DNA of 64,000 bases, taken from UBA4738 sp002413305. Lineage in GTDB: Bacteria > Actinomycetota > UBA4738. Positions 23,879-32,818 of this stretch are shown piece by piece. Position 1 is the stretch's first letter. Each line of letters begins with the position of its first letter. The notes under the pieces were generated by a model. It was given only the letters and a program-made list of their open reading frames with translations. It was not told the origin of the DNA and made no database searches. Location of the stretch: positions 1 to 64,000 of the forward strand of contig DAIUAM010000014.1 of the NCBI GenBank assembly GCA_036847185.1, in the 5' to 3' direction. The position numbers were made by a program, and so were the translations under genes.

Positions 23879-24394
23879 ATGAGAGGAGAGGCACGACCGT
23901 TCGGCCGGTACCTCGAGGACTTCGAGATCGGCGACGTCTACAAGCACTGGCCCGGCAAGACCATCACCGAGTACGACGACCATCTGTTCTGCATGATCAC
24001 CATGAACCATCACCCCCTGCACACCAACGCCCACTATGCAGAGACCTCGACCCAGTTCGGGCGCAACGTGGTAGTCGGCAACCTCGTGTATTCCCTCGCG
24101 CTGGGGATGAGCGTGCCCGACGTCAGCGGCAAGGCGATCGCGAACCTCGAGGTCGAATCCCTGAAACACACCGCGCCCATGTTCCACGGCGACACGTTGT
24201 ACGCCGAGACGAGGGTGCTGGAGGCGAAAGAGTCGACTTCCAAGCCCGACCGCGGCATCGTGACGGTCGAGACGCGCGGCTACAACCAGGACGGCATGGA
24301 GGTCCTGTACTTCCGCCGCAAGGTGATGGTCCCGAAGCGGGGAACCGTGGAAGAGCAGCCCGGCCGGCCGCAGCCGAAGGCCGAACAGGGCTGA
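23879..24394 (+). CDS. MaoC-family dehydratase
   Basis: 171 aa, ATG 23879 with SD GAAGGGAG. Hot-dog fold hydratase of the MaoC type. The active-site block reads MITMNHHPLHTNAHYAE, the family's Asp-x-Asn-Pro-x-His form with local changes, followed by GRNVVVGNLVYSLALGMSV. Relatives include mesaconyl-CoA/beta-methylmalyl-CoA hydratase, and the mycobacterial Rv2499c next to the citE-type lyase and fadE19. With the lyase and dehydrogenase at 18.9-21.0 kb it fits a branched-chain acyl-CoA pathway; the two groups are separated here by the MDMPI gene and the damaged protease gene. Confidence 0.85.
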   Translation: MRGEARPFGRYLEDFEIGDVYKHWPGKTITEYDDHLFCMITMNHHPLHTNAHYAETSTQFGRNVVVGNLVYSLALGMSVPDVSGKAIANLEVESLKHTAPMFHGDTLYAETRVLEAKESTSKPDRGIVTVETRGYNQDGMEVLYFRRKVMVPKRGTVEEQPGRPQPKAEQG

Positions 24395-24399
24395 CGGAA

Positions 24400-25509
24400 C
24401 TAGGAGCGGATGCGGAAGCGGGCCTGGGCCACCGACTTCCCGTCCACCGATTCGATGCTCAGCGAGCCATCCGAAGCCTCGCACAGCCGCGAGACCAGGA
24501 ACAGGCCCAGGCCGAACCCTCCCTTGGTGCGGGTGGCGGTCATGTCCTCCTGGACGAACGCGCCGAAGTCGTCATTCGCCGGCGCCCACCCACTCGCGTC
24601 GGTCACCGTGAGCGTCGCCAGCTCATCTTCCAGGCTCGAGGCCACCTCGACGGGTCGCTTGCCGTGGCGGAACGCGTTCGACAGCAGCTCGAATGCGACC
24701 CGGCAGAGGTACTTGTGGGAGACGCCCGGCCACGCGACGTCGATCACCTCGTTGCGGTCCGGCGACGAGCTCAACCGCTCCGTGGCCAGCTGTACCGCCT
24801 GGTGGGGGAAGGCGATGCCCTCGTCGCTCGGGCCGGAGGCGACCAGTTCCAGGCCTTCCACCAGGAACTCCAGCTCGTGGGCCCGGCGGAGGGCGGTCTC
24901 CAGGAGCTGTCCGGTCTCTTCCGCCTGGCCGTCACTCTGCAGCATGCGCAGCGTGCCGGAGATCACGGTGAGCGGTGTGCGGAGCTCGTGGGAGAGGACC
25001 TGGACGAACTCGGCCCGCGACCGGGCCAGGCGTTCGACCTGCTCGCGCCGGCTCCGTTCGGTCTCCAGGAGCCGGCGGAGGTCCTCGACCGCGCCGGGAA
25101 GGACCCGCTGGTCGAGCTCGGCCTCGCCGGTCGCCGCGCGCCGGATCGCCGTGTAGAGCTCCTCGATCGTCCCGCCCTTGACCACGTAGCCGATCGCCCC
25201 CGCGGTGAGCATGTCTCGCACCGTCGCCGGGTCGTCGGACCAGGTGAGGGCCACGATCTTGGTGGAAGGGATGTCGGCCATGATGGCCCGGGCGGCCTTC
25301 ACGCCGTCGAGGTCGGGCATCCGAACGTCCATCAGGATGACGTCCGGCACAAGCTCGTGGGCACGCTTGATCGCCTCGGCCCCGGTCCCCGCTTCGCCGA
25401 TCACGTCGAAGGAGCCTTCCAGGGCGAGCGCTTGCCGCAGCATGCCGCGCGTGCTGGCCGAATCGTCCACGACCATGACACGGATGGTGGCGTTCAAGAC
25501 GACACTCAT
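24400..25509 (-). CDS. Soluble REC-histidine kinase hybrid
   Basis: 369 aa without membrane segments. Residues 1-125 form a receiver domain (Asp15/Asp16, phospho-acceptor Asp61 in VILMDVRMPD, Lys111 region in GYVVKGGT), then a coiled coil (about 140-165), HisKA with His174 in FVQVLSHELRTPL, and HATPase with the N-box FELLSNAFRHG and G-box GFGLGLFLV. An N-terminal receiver feeding a kinase is unusual; it suggests a relay node that receives phosphate from another kinase. It converges closely (5 nt) on the MaoC gene. Confidence 0.88.
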   Translation of the reverse strand: MSVVLNATIRVMVVDDSASTRGMLRQALALEGSFDVIGEAGTGAEAIKRAHELVPDVILMDVRMPDLDGVKAARAIMADIPSTKIVALTWSDDPATVRDMLTAGAIGYVVKGGTIEELYTAIRRAATGEAELDQRVLPGAVEDLRRLLETERSRREQVERLARSRAEFVQVLSHELRTPLTVISGTLRMLQSDGQAEETGQLLETALRRAHELEFLVEGLELVASGPSDEGIAFPHQAVQLATERLSSSPDRNEVIDVAWPGVSHKYLCRVAFELLSNAFRHGKRPVEVASSLEDELATLTVTDASGWAPANDDFGAFVQEDMTATRTKGGFGLGLFLVSRLCEASDGSLSIESVDGKSVAQARFRIRS

Positions 25510-25610
25510 ATCACTCGAGTTCCGGTGGCTCGCGGGTCACACAGTATCTTCGGCGGCTTGTGGCGAGAGCCTTACCTTGTCGCCCGACCCTCTCTCCTAG
25601 GATACCGGCC

Positions 25611-26312
25611 GTGCCGAAGCCCTCCGATCCGAACGCGGCCGCGCTGGCCGAGCTGACCGATGCGGTCGTGCGCTGCCGCCGCTGCCCGCGCCTGGTGGAG
25701 TGGCGCGAACGGGTCGCGCGGGAGAAGCGGGCGGCCTTCGCCGAGCAGGACTACTGGGGGAAGCCCCTTCCCGGCTTCGGCGACCCGGCGGCTCGGATCC
25801 TGGTGGTGGGCCTGGCCCCGGCTGCGCACGGAGGCAACCGCACCGGCCGCATCTTCACCGGCGACCGTTCCGGTGACTTCCTGTTCGCCGCCCTGCACCG
25901 GGCGGGTCTGGCGAACCAGGCCGTCTCCCTCCATCGGGGGGACGGCCTCCGCCTCGACTCGACCTACGTGGCGGCGGTGGTCCGGTGCGCCCCGCCCACC
26001 AACCGGCCGCTTCCCGCCGAACGCGACAACTGCCTCCCGTACCTGGCCCGCGAAATCGGACTGCTGCGCGGGCTCCGGGCGGTCCTCGCGCTGGGGTCGT
26101 TCGCCTGGGACGGCGCGCTTCGGGCTCTGGGCGCGAACGGCCACCGGGTGGCCCCGAAGCCCGCGTTCGGGCACGGGGCAGAGGCTCCGGTCGGACCGTT
26201 CGTGCTGCTCGGCTCGTACCACCCCAGCCAGCAGAACACGTTCACCGGGAAGCTGACCCCGCCGATGCTGGACGCCGTGCTCGCCCGCGCTCGCGCGGTG
26301 GCCGGCCTCTGA
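25611..26312 (+). CDS. udgB: Uracil-DNA glycosylase, family 5 (UdgB)
   Basis: 233 aa, GTG 25611. Family 5 UDG: GLAPAAHGGNRTGRIFTGDRSGDFL (motif 1) and GSYHPSQQNTFTGKLT (motif 2) are diagnostic, and Cys residues in VVRCRRCPRLV, AAVVRCAPP and NCLPYLA fit the [4Fe-4S] site. Removes uracil and deaminated bases from DNA. Actinobacteria and thermophiles carry UdgB. The gene is divergent from the REC-kinase gene, and the next gene, a lipoprotein, follows in the same direction. Confidence 0.93.
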   Translation: MPKPSDPNAAALAELTDAVVRCRRCPRLVEWRERVAREKRAAFAEQDYWGKPLPGFGDPAARILVVGLAPAAHGGNRTGRIFTGDRSGDFLFAALHRAGLANQAVSLHRGDGLRLDSTYVAAVVRCAPPTNRPLPAERDNCLPYLAREIGLLRGLRAVLALGSFAWDGALRALGANGHRVAPKPAFGHGAEAPVGPFVLLGSYHPSQQNTFTGKLTPPMLDAVLARARAVAGL

Positions 26313-26370
26313 CGGTCTTACCGCCGGCGGCCCGAGTGTACAGTTCGGCTCCGGGCGAGGAGGTCGTGCC

Positions 26371-26922
26371 ATGGGTTCGAAGAGGCTGCGGTGGGCCAGG
26401 CCCGGGGTCGCGCTGACGGCCGTGCTGGTCGCCTTCGCCGGGTGCTCGGGCGGGGTCAGCGCCGCGTCGTACTTCCAGACCGCCTGCCCGGCGGTCGCCT
26501 CCTACGAGCACGCGGTGCAGCAGCAGACGCAGTCCCTCAGCGCGTCGCTCGGCGCCGGCACCACGCCGGCCCAGGGGAAGGGCGCCCTGGTCACCTACCT
26601 CGGCCGGGTGACGACCGCGACCGATGACCTGATCGCGAAGCTGAAGAAGGCCGGTGTTCCCAACGTGTCGGGCGGCGTCGGCGCGACGAAGCTGATCGAC
26701 GCCCTGACCGCGCTCCGGGACGCATTCGCGAAGGGGAAGTCTGACGCCGAGCAGGTGTCGACGAACAGCGCCACGGCCTTCCAGCAGGACGTGACCAACA
26801 TCCAGAACGAGATCAATTCGGCCACGACCGGCCTCCAGGCGGCGACGAGGAACCTCGGGTCGGGCGAGATGGACAAGGCGGAAGCCGCGGAGCCCTCCTG
26901 CAACGGGCTGAACGGAGGTTGA
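26371..26922 (+). CDS. Putative lipoprotein
   Basis: 183 aa, ATG 26371. A signal peptide with lipobox-like LVAFAGC (Cys25) places it on the outer face of the membrane. The mature part is helical and low in complexity with two distant Cys (CPAV and PSCNG near the C-terminus), possibly a disulfide. No family is recognised. It is in the same direction as UdgB and the ABC exporter downstream, but spacing (77 nt to the next gene) leaves the operon link open. Confidence 0.6.
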   Translation: MGSKRLRWARPGVALTAVLVAFAGCSGGVSAASYFQTACPAVASYEHAVQQQTQSLSASLGAGTTPAQGKGALVTYLGRVTTATDDLIAKLKKAGVPNVSGGVGATKLIDALTALRDAFAKGKSDAEQVSTNSATAFQQDVTNIQNEINSATTGLQAATRNLGSGEMDKAEAAEPSCNGLNGG

Positions 26923-26998
26923 TCGCTTCGCCGGGCGCGGGGCACGGCCCGTGGCGTGCGGGTCGGTGATTCGCGGGAGGCGCCGTATCCTCTGAGGC

Positions 26999-29023
26999 AT
27001 GGGGCGAAGGCACTACCACTGGCAGATGCAGTTCCCGGATGCCGAGGCGAGGCCGGTGAAGCGCAAGACCGTCCGGCGGGTGATGGCGTCCTTCCGGCCC
27101 TACCGGAACAAGGTCATCGCCGTGGCGATCCTCATCGTGGTGACGTCCGCGCTCGGCGTGGTCAACCCGTTGCTCATCAAGGTGATCTTCGACACCGCGC
27201 TGTTCGCGAAAGGCGGCGTGAACCTCCACCGGCTGTTCTGGCTGGTCGGGTTCATGGTGGCCATCCCGGTGATGAGCGGCAGCATCGGCGTGGGGCAGAC
27301 GTACCTGGCGAACCTCATCGGCCAGAGGGTGATGCAGGACTTCCGCAACGCCCTGTACGGCCACCTCCAGAACATGCCGCTCCGCTTCTTCACGAACACC
27401 CGGACCGGCGAGATCCAGTCGCGCCTGTCGAACGACGTCGGCGGCATCGAGAGCGTCATCACCGACACGGCCTCCAGCATCTTGTCGAACGCCGTGATCC
27501 TGATCAGCACGCTGATCGCCATGTTCCTGCTGTCATGGCAGCTCACGGTGCTTTCGCTGGGCCTGATGCCCCTGTTCCTGTTCATCACGCGCCGGGTCGG
27601 AAAGGCCCGCCAGGAGGTGACCCGCCGGACCCAGCAATCGCTGGCGGAGATCAGCGCGATCACGGAGGAGACGCTGTCGGTCTCCGGGATCCTGCTGTCG
27701 AAGGCGTTCGGACGCCAGCGCTACGAGATCGACCGGTTCGCCACGGAGAACCAGCGGCTGGCGAACCTGCAGATACGCCAGCAGATGGTGGGGCGTTTCT
27801 TCTTCGCCATCGTCCAGATCTTCTTCTCGATCACCCCCGCCCTCGTGTACCTGGTGGCGGGCCTGGTGGTCGCGCACCAACCGGTAGGGCACGTGTCCAT
27901 CACGGCGGGGACGATCGTGGCCTTCACCACCCTGCAGAGCCGCCTGTTCTTCCCGATCGGGCAGATGCTGCAGATCTCGGTCGAAGTGCAGTCCTCGATG
28001 GCGCTGTTCGAGCGGATCTTCGAATACCTCGACATGCCGCACGACATCGTGGACTCGGCCGGCGCACGCGCGCTCACCCAGGACCAGGTGAGGGGCGCGA
28101 TCCGGTTCCGGGGCGTGTCGTTCCGGTACGACGCTCCGCGCGAACCCATGCCCGAGTCGAACGGGAGCGGCAACGGTTCGAAGCCGGGCGACGGGGCGCT
28201 CCCCGTCACCACACGGGAAGGGACGGCCGCCGCCGCGGCCGTCCCCGACCCGGCGGTCGCCCCTCGGCTGTGGGCCTTGGAGGAGGTCGAACTGCAGATC
28301 GAACCCGGCCAGCTGGCCGCGCTGGTCGGGCCCAGCGGGGCGGGCAAGACGACCATGACGTACCTGGTCCCTCGGATGTACGACGTCGACCGGGGTGCGG
28401 TGGAGATCGACGGCATCGACGTCCGCGACATCAAGCTCGCGTCCCTGGGCGACATCATCGGGATGGTCACGCAGGAGACGTACCTGTTCCACGCCACCGT
28501 GAAGCACAACCTCCTGTACGGACGGCCCGACGCCTCGCAGGAGGAGATCGAAGCGGCGGCCCGGGCCGCGTTCATCCACGACCGGATCATGGAGATGCCG
28601 GACGGCTACGACACGGTGGTTGGGGAGCGCGGCTACCGCATGTCGGGCGGCGAGAAACAGCGCCTTGCCATCGCCCGCGTCGTGCTGAAGGACCCGCGCA
28701 TCCTGATCCTGGACGAAGCGACGTCCTCGCTCGACACCACTTCGGAGCGCCTGGTCCAGGAGGCTCTGAAGCCGTTGATGCGGGATCGAACCACGCTGGC
28801 CATCGCCCACCGTCTGTCCACGATCCTGGCCGCCGACGTCATCTTCGTCGTCGACCGCGGGCACGTGGTCGAACGCGGCACCCACGCCGAGCTCGTCCGG
28901 CAGGGCGGGCTGTACGCGCAGCTGTACGAGCAGCAGTTCCAGGGCGGCGATGTCGAAGCCGAATGCGAGGACGGCGTCGTGCTGGCCAGCGGCGAGGTGC
29001 TGCGGGCCGCCGAACGGCCCTGA
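26999..29023 (+). CDS. ABC exporter, fused permease-ATPase
   Basis: 674 aa. N-terminal half has about six membrane helices (roughly residues 37-320) with IQSRLSNDVGGIESV coupling features; C-terminal ATPase has Walker A GPSGAGKTT, Q-loop VTQETYLF, signature MSGGEKQRL, Walker B ILILDEATSSLD and the H-loop AIAHRLST. A 45-residue insert rich in Ser/Gly and Ala (EPMPESNGSGNGSKPG... to APRLW) interrupts the start of the ATPase domain. It works as a homodimer or with a partner to export drugs or lipids. It converges on the GNAT gene. Confidence 0.93.
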   Translation: MGRRHYHWQMQFPDAEARPVKRKTVRRVMASFRPYRNKVIAVAILIVVTSALGVVNPLLIKVIFDTALFAKGGVNLHRLFWLVGFMVAIPVMSGSIGVGQTYLANLIGQRVMQDFRNALYGHLQNMPLRFFTNTRTGEIQSRLSNDVGGIESVITDTASSILSNAVILISTLIAMFLLSWQLTVLSLGLMPLFLFITRRVGKARQEVTRRTQQSLAEISAITEETLSVSGILLSKAFGRQRYEIDRFATENQRLANLQIRQQMVGRFFFAIVQIFFSITPALVYLVAGLVVAHQPVGHVSITAGTIVAFTTLQSRLFFPIGQMLQISVEVQSSMALFERIFEYLDMPHDIVDSAGARALTQDQVRGAIRFRGVSFRYDAPREPMPESNGSGNGSKPGDGALPVTTREGTAAAAAVPDPAVAPRLWALEEVELQIEPGQLAALVGPSGAGKTTMTYLVPRMYDVDRGAVEIDGIDVRDIKLASLGDIIGMVTQETYLFHATVKHNLLYGRPDASQEEIEAAARAAFIHDRIMEMPDGYDTVVGERGYRMSGGEKQRLAIARVVLKDPRILILDEATSSLDTTSERLVQEALKPLMRDRTTLAIAHRLSTILAADVIFVVDRGHVVERGTHAELVRQGGLYAQLYEQQFQGGDVEAECEDGVVLASGEVLRAAERP

Positions 29024-29042
29024 CAGAAGCGGTCCCGGCCGA

Positions 29043-29546
29043 TCAAGCCAGCCGGAGCCGGTAGGCGACCAGCAGGAAGCCGTTGTCGAACCGGATGTCG
29101 CGGGCCGGGTCGCGTTCGAACCCCATCGACCGGTACAGGTGCTGGGCGGTATGCATCAGGTCGGTGGTGTGCAGTGTGACGAGGGTCCGTCCCCGGACCC
29201 GCGCGATGTCGATGCAGGCGTCGACCAGCGCCCGGCCGACGCCCCGTCCGCGGGCGGCCGGGTCGACCCCGAGCATCCGCAGGTGCGCCTGGTTCGGCGC
29301 CAGCTCCACCTCGCCATCGACCGAGCCGTCCAGTTCGACGGTTGCCGTCCCCAGGACGTGGCCGTCCACCACCGCGACCAGCACGGTCGTCCGCGCGACG
29401 CGGTCGGCGACGTCGGCCAGCAGGGCCATGTACCCGTGCCAGTCCTCGTCGGGAGCCGGAGGCAGGAACTCCCGGTAGGCCAGCGCGCACACGCGGCCGG
29501 CTTCTTCGTACTCCTCGGGCCGGACCTCGCGGACCTCCATCGCCAT
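29043..29546 (-). CDS. GNAT-family N-acetyltransferase
   Basis: 167 aa from ATG 29546; ATG 29540 is an alternative. GNAT fold with the acetyl-CoA loop AHLRMLGVDPAARGRGVGRALVDACIDIARVRG (Arg/Gly-x-Gly-x-Ala) and the C-terminal LHTTDLMHTAQHLYRSMGFERDP. Transfers an acetyl group to an unknown amine, possibly an amino acid, a drug or a protein. It is divergent from the MarR gene, only 78 nt away, so that regulator may control it. Confidence 0.87.
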   Translation of the reverse strand: MAMEVREVRPEEYEEAGRVCALAYREFLPPAPDEDWHGYMALLADVADRVARTTVLVAVVDGHVLGTATVELDGSVDGEVELAPNQAHLRMLGVDPAARGRGVGRALVDACIDIARVRGRTLVTLHTTDLMHTAQHLYRSMGFERDPARDIRFDNGFLLVAYRLRLA

Positions 29547-29624
29547 CTGATGGTAGCCGCCGGTGAAGGGGGAAAGTAAAGCTGCTTGACGAAGATGATG
29601 TGGGCGACGCATGATGGCCGTGCC

Positions 29625-30044
29625 ATGGATGACGCCGGTCTCTCCCGGGCGCTGCTGGATGCGTCCCGTGCGCTGGATGCCGATCTGCAGGCCGCGCTCC
29701 TCGACCGAGGTGTGGACCTGAGCCCGGGTCTCGCCCGGGGCATCCTGCTCGTCGAGCGCACCGGGACCCGACTTTCCGATCTGGCGTCGCGGGCGCAGAT
29801 CTCGAAGCAGGCCATGATGCAAGTCGTCGATGACCTGGAAGCGCGCGGTTGCGTCCGGCGGACCCCCGACCCGAGCGACTCCCGGGCCAAGGTGGTCAAG
29901 CTCACCGCGAAGGGCCTCCGGCAACGAGCCGAAGCGCGCCGCGCGTTCGCCTCCGTGGAGGGCAGGACGAGGCGCCTTCTGGGCGACCGCCGGTACGACG
30001 CGCTGAAGGGTTCCCTGGGCGAGCTCGCCGCTCGAGCCGAGTAG
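29625..30044 (+). CDS. MarR-family transcriptional regulator
   Basis: 139 aa, ATG 29625. Winged helix centre: RLSDLASRAQISKQAMMQVVDDLEARGCVRRTPDPSDSRAKVVKLTAKG, the MarR recognition helix and beta-wing. The flanking helices provide dimerisation. It is divergent from the GNAT gene and about 100 nt before the tal-pgi gene, so either side may be its target. Ligands of this family are commonly phenolic compounds. Confidence 0.88.
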   Translation: MDDAGLSRALLDASRALDADLQAALLDRGVDLSPGLARGILLVERTGTRLSDLASRAQISKQAMMQVVDDLEARGCVRRTPDPSDSRAKVVKLTAKGLRQRAEARRAFASVEGRTRRLLGDRRYDALKGSLGELAARAE

Positions 30045-30142
30045 CGCGGTCCGGCCACCCGGCCCGTCGGCGAGAAGCCGCCCGACTTGGGACAATGACG
30101 TCGGCGCCCAAGCCCCGCGTCCCTACCCGAACAGGAGTGGCG

Positions 30143-32788
30143 ATGAACCGTCTCCAGGAGCTGCACGAGGCCGGGGTTTCGATCTGGCTGGACGTCATCC
30201 GGCGGGGCCTGCTCACATCCGGAGAGTTTGCCCGGCTCATCGCCGAAGACGCCGTCACGGGCGTCACGTCGAACCCGACGATCTTCGAGAAGGCCATCGC
30301 CGGTTCGACCGACTACGACGCGGCGATCCGCGAGGCCTTGGCCGGCGGCGTCGAAGACGTGATGGAGCTGTTCTTCGCCCTCGGCCTGGAGGACATCCGG
30401 CAGGCGGCGGACACGCTCCGGCCGGCGTTCGATGCGAGCGGAGGGCGGGACGGGTTCGGTTCGTTCGAGGTCACGCCGGAGCTGGCCCATGACACGGGTG
30501 GCACGGTGGCGCAGGCCGAGGATCTGTGGGCTCGGCTGGCCCGGCCGAACGTGATGATCAAGGTCCCGGGCACTGAGGAGGGGATCCCGGCCATCGAGCA
30601 GCTCACGGCGGCGGGGGTCAACGTGAACGTTACCCTGCTGTTCTCGGTCGACCGGTACGAGGAGGCCGCCCGGGCCTACCTTGCCGGACTGCGCCGGCGG
30701 GTGGAGGCCGGGCAGCGGATCGACGGGATCAGCTCGGTCGCCTCCTTCTTCGTCTCCCGGGTGGACACTGCGGTCGATCGCGAAATGCCTGCCGACTCGC
30801 CGCTCCGCGGAACGGTGGCCGTGGCGAACGCCCGGCGGGCCTACCGGCGGTTCCGCGAGATCTTCTCCGGCCCGGAGTGGGAGCGGATGCGGTTCGCGGG
30901 CGGGCGGCTACAGCGCCCGCTCTGGGCGTCGACGGGAACGAAGGATCCCGCATACTCCGACGTGCTGTACGTGGACGACCTCATCGCCCCCGACTGCGTC
31001 AACACGATGCCGGAGGCGACGTTGATCGCTTTCCTGGATCACGGGCGGATCCGGCCCTCCATCGAGGAGGGGCTGGACGATGCCGAACGGGTCCTCGGAT
31101 CGCTGGCCGACACCGGGGTGGACCTGGACGCCGTCACGCGGCAGCTGTTGGACGACGGCATGGCTTCGTTCGCGGAGTCCTACCGCAAGCTCGCCGAACA
31201 GATCGAGGGGAAGGTTCGGGCGATCCGTGAGGAACGGGTGCGGGTCGCCTCGCACCTGGCCGGGCTGCAGCCGGCGGTCGACCGCCGGCTGGCGGAGCTT
31301 GATTCCGAGGACGCGGTCCGGCGGATCTGGCGGAAGGACTTCACGCTCTGGCGGCAGGACCCAACCGAGATCACGGACCGGCTCGGATGGCTGACGGTCC
31401 ACGACGTCATGGCCGAACGCATCCCCGAGCTGAAAGAGTTCGCCGCGGGCTGCGCGTCGGACGGGCTGACCGCGGCGGTGCTGGCCGGCATGGGAGGTTC
31501 GTCGCTGGCGCCCGAGGTGCTGCGGGAGACGTTCGGGGTGGCGCCGGGGATGCTCGATGTGAAGGTGCTGGACACGACGAATCCCGACCAGATCCTGGCC
31601 GTCGAGCGGTCACTGGACCTGGACCGGACGCTGTTCGTGATCGCCTCGAAGTCCGGCACGACCACCGAGACCCTCTCGCACTTCGCGTACTTCTGGGAGA
31701 AGGTGCCGGACGGGTCGCGGTTCGTGGCGATCACCGATCCGGGCACGCCGCTGGAGGCGCTGGCCCGCGAGCGTGGTTTCCGCCATTGCTTCGCCAACCC
31801 GCCGGACATCGGAGGGCGGTACTCGGCGCTGTCGTACTTCGGCCTGGTGCACGGGGCGCTGATCGGGATGGACCTGGACGGGCTCCTCGACCGGGCCGTC
31901 GAGATGGCTCATGCCTGCGCGTCCTGCGTGCGCGCGGCCGAGAACCCGGGCGCGTGGCTCGGCGCGGTGATGGGCGAAGCGGCATCGGCGGGGCGCGACA
32001 AGCTCACCCTGGTCCTGCCGCCGTCGATCCGGACGTACGGGTACTGGGTGGAGCAGCTGATCGCCGAGTCCACCGGGAAGCAGGGCAAGGGGATCGTGCC
32101 GGTGGAGGGCGAGGACATCGGTCCGGTCGATGTCTACGGGCACGACCGGCTGTTCGTGGGGATCGGGCAGGAGGGCGAGGTGCGCGAGAAGCTCGAGCCG
32201 CTGGAACACGCCGGGCACCCGGCGATCCTGCTGGCGCTCCAGGATCCGGTCGAGCTGGGCGGGGAGTTCTTCCGGTGGGAGTTCGGCGTGGCCGTGGCGG
32301 GCGCGGTCCTCGGGATCCAGCCGTTCGACCAGCCGAACGTGCAGGAGGCCAAGGACAACACGAAACGGCTGCTCAAAGCCGGACAAAGCGGTGTCGTACC
32401 CCCGCCCTACGATGACTTGGGGGGTCTTCTGCAGGAGGTGGGCCCGGGGGACTACATCGCGATCCAGGCATACGTGCCACGAACCGAAGAGATGGAGTCG
32501 CGGCTGCACGCCGCGCGGATGCGGCTGCGGGACCGGTTCCGGGTGGCTACCACCGTCGGGTTCGGGCCCCGTTTCCTCCACTCCACCGGCCAACTACACA
32601 AGGGGGGTCCGAACACGGGGGTGTTCGTCCAGGTGGTCGAAGAACCGACCGAGGATCTGGAGATCCCGGGTGCTCCCTATTCGTTCCGAACGCTGTTCGC
32701 CGCCCAGTCCGCGGGTGACTTGCAGTCGTTGAAGGACCACGGACGACGGGTGGGCCGCGTGCATCTTGTCGCCCTCGAGGAAGCGTAA
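30143..32788 (+). CDS. tal-pgi: Bifunctional transaldolase/glucose-6-phosphate isomerase
   Basis: 881 aa, ATG 30143 after ACAGGAG. Residues 1-360 are a transaldolase (WLDVIRRGLL, TSNPTIFEKAI, catalytic Lys140 in VMIKVPGT, NVNVTLLFSVDRYEEAARAY). Residues 390-880 are phosphoglucose isomerase (GMGGSSLAPEVL, VIASKSGTTTET, and the C-terminal catalytic block LHSTGQLHKGGPNTGVF). Fused Tal-Pgi enzymes link the non-oxidative pentose phosphate branch to glycolysis. A shorter coupled pgl follows directly; zwf and gnd are not here. The fused form occurs in several actinobacteria and cyanobacteria. Confidence 0.93.
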   Translation: MNRLQELHEAGVSIWLDVIRRGLLTSGEFARLIAEDAVTGVTSNPTIFEKAIAGSTDYDAAIREALAGGVEDVMELFFALGLEDIRQAADTLRPAFDASGGRDGFGSFEVTPELAHDTGGTVAQAEDLWARLARPNVMIKVPGTEEGIPAIEQLTAAGVNVNVTLLFSVDRYEEAARAYLAGLRRRVEAGQRIDGISSVASFFVSRVDTAVDREMPADSPLRGTVAVANARRAYRRFREIFSGPEWERMRFAGGRLQRPLWASTGTKDPAYSDVLYVDDLIAPDCVNTMPEATLIAFLDHGRIRPSIEEGLDDAERVLGSLADTGVDLDAVTRQLLDDGMASFAESYRKLAEQIEGKVRAIREERVRVASHLAGLQPAVDRRLAELDSEDAVRRIWRKDFTLWRQDPTEITDRLGWLTVHDVMAERIPELKEFAAGCASDGLTAAVLAGMGGSSLAPEVLRETFGVAPGMLDVKVLDTTNPDQILAVERSLDLDRTLFVIASKSGTTTETLSHFAYFWEKVPDGSRFVAITDPGTPLEALARERGFRHCFANPPDIGGRYSALSYFGLVHGALIGMDLDGLLDRAVEMAHACASCVRAAENPGAWLGAVMGEAASAGRDKLTLVLPPSIRTYGYWVEQLIAESTGKQGKGIVPVEGEDIGPVDVYGHDRLFVGIGQEGEVREKLEPLEHAGHPAILLALQDPVELGGEFFRWEFGVAVAGAVLGIQPFDQPNVQEAKDNTKRLLKAGQSGVVPPPYDDLGGLLQEVGPGDYIAIQAYVPRTEEMESRLHAARMRLRDRFRVATTVGFGPRFLHSTGQLHKGGPNTGVFVQVVEEPTEDLEIPGAPYSFRTLFAAQSAGDLQSLKDHGRRVGRVHLVALEEA

Positions 32789-32818
32789 GGGTTCCCGGAC
32801 GGGGGAGAGGGGGACCAC

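Noticed and set aside
29579..29587. AAGCTGCTT palindrome as MarR operator
   Set aside because: Only nine bases and expected often by chance.
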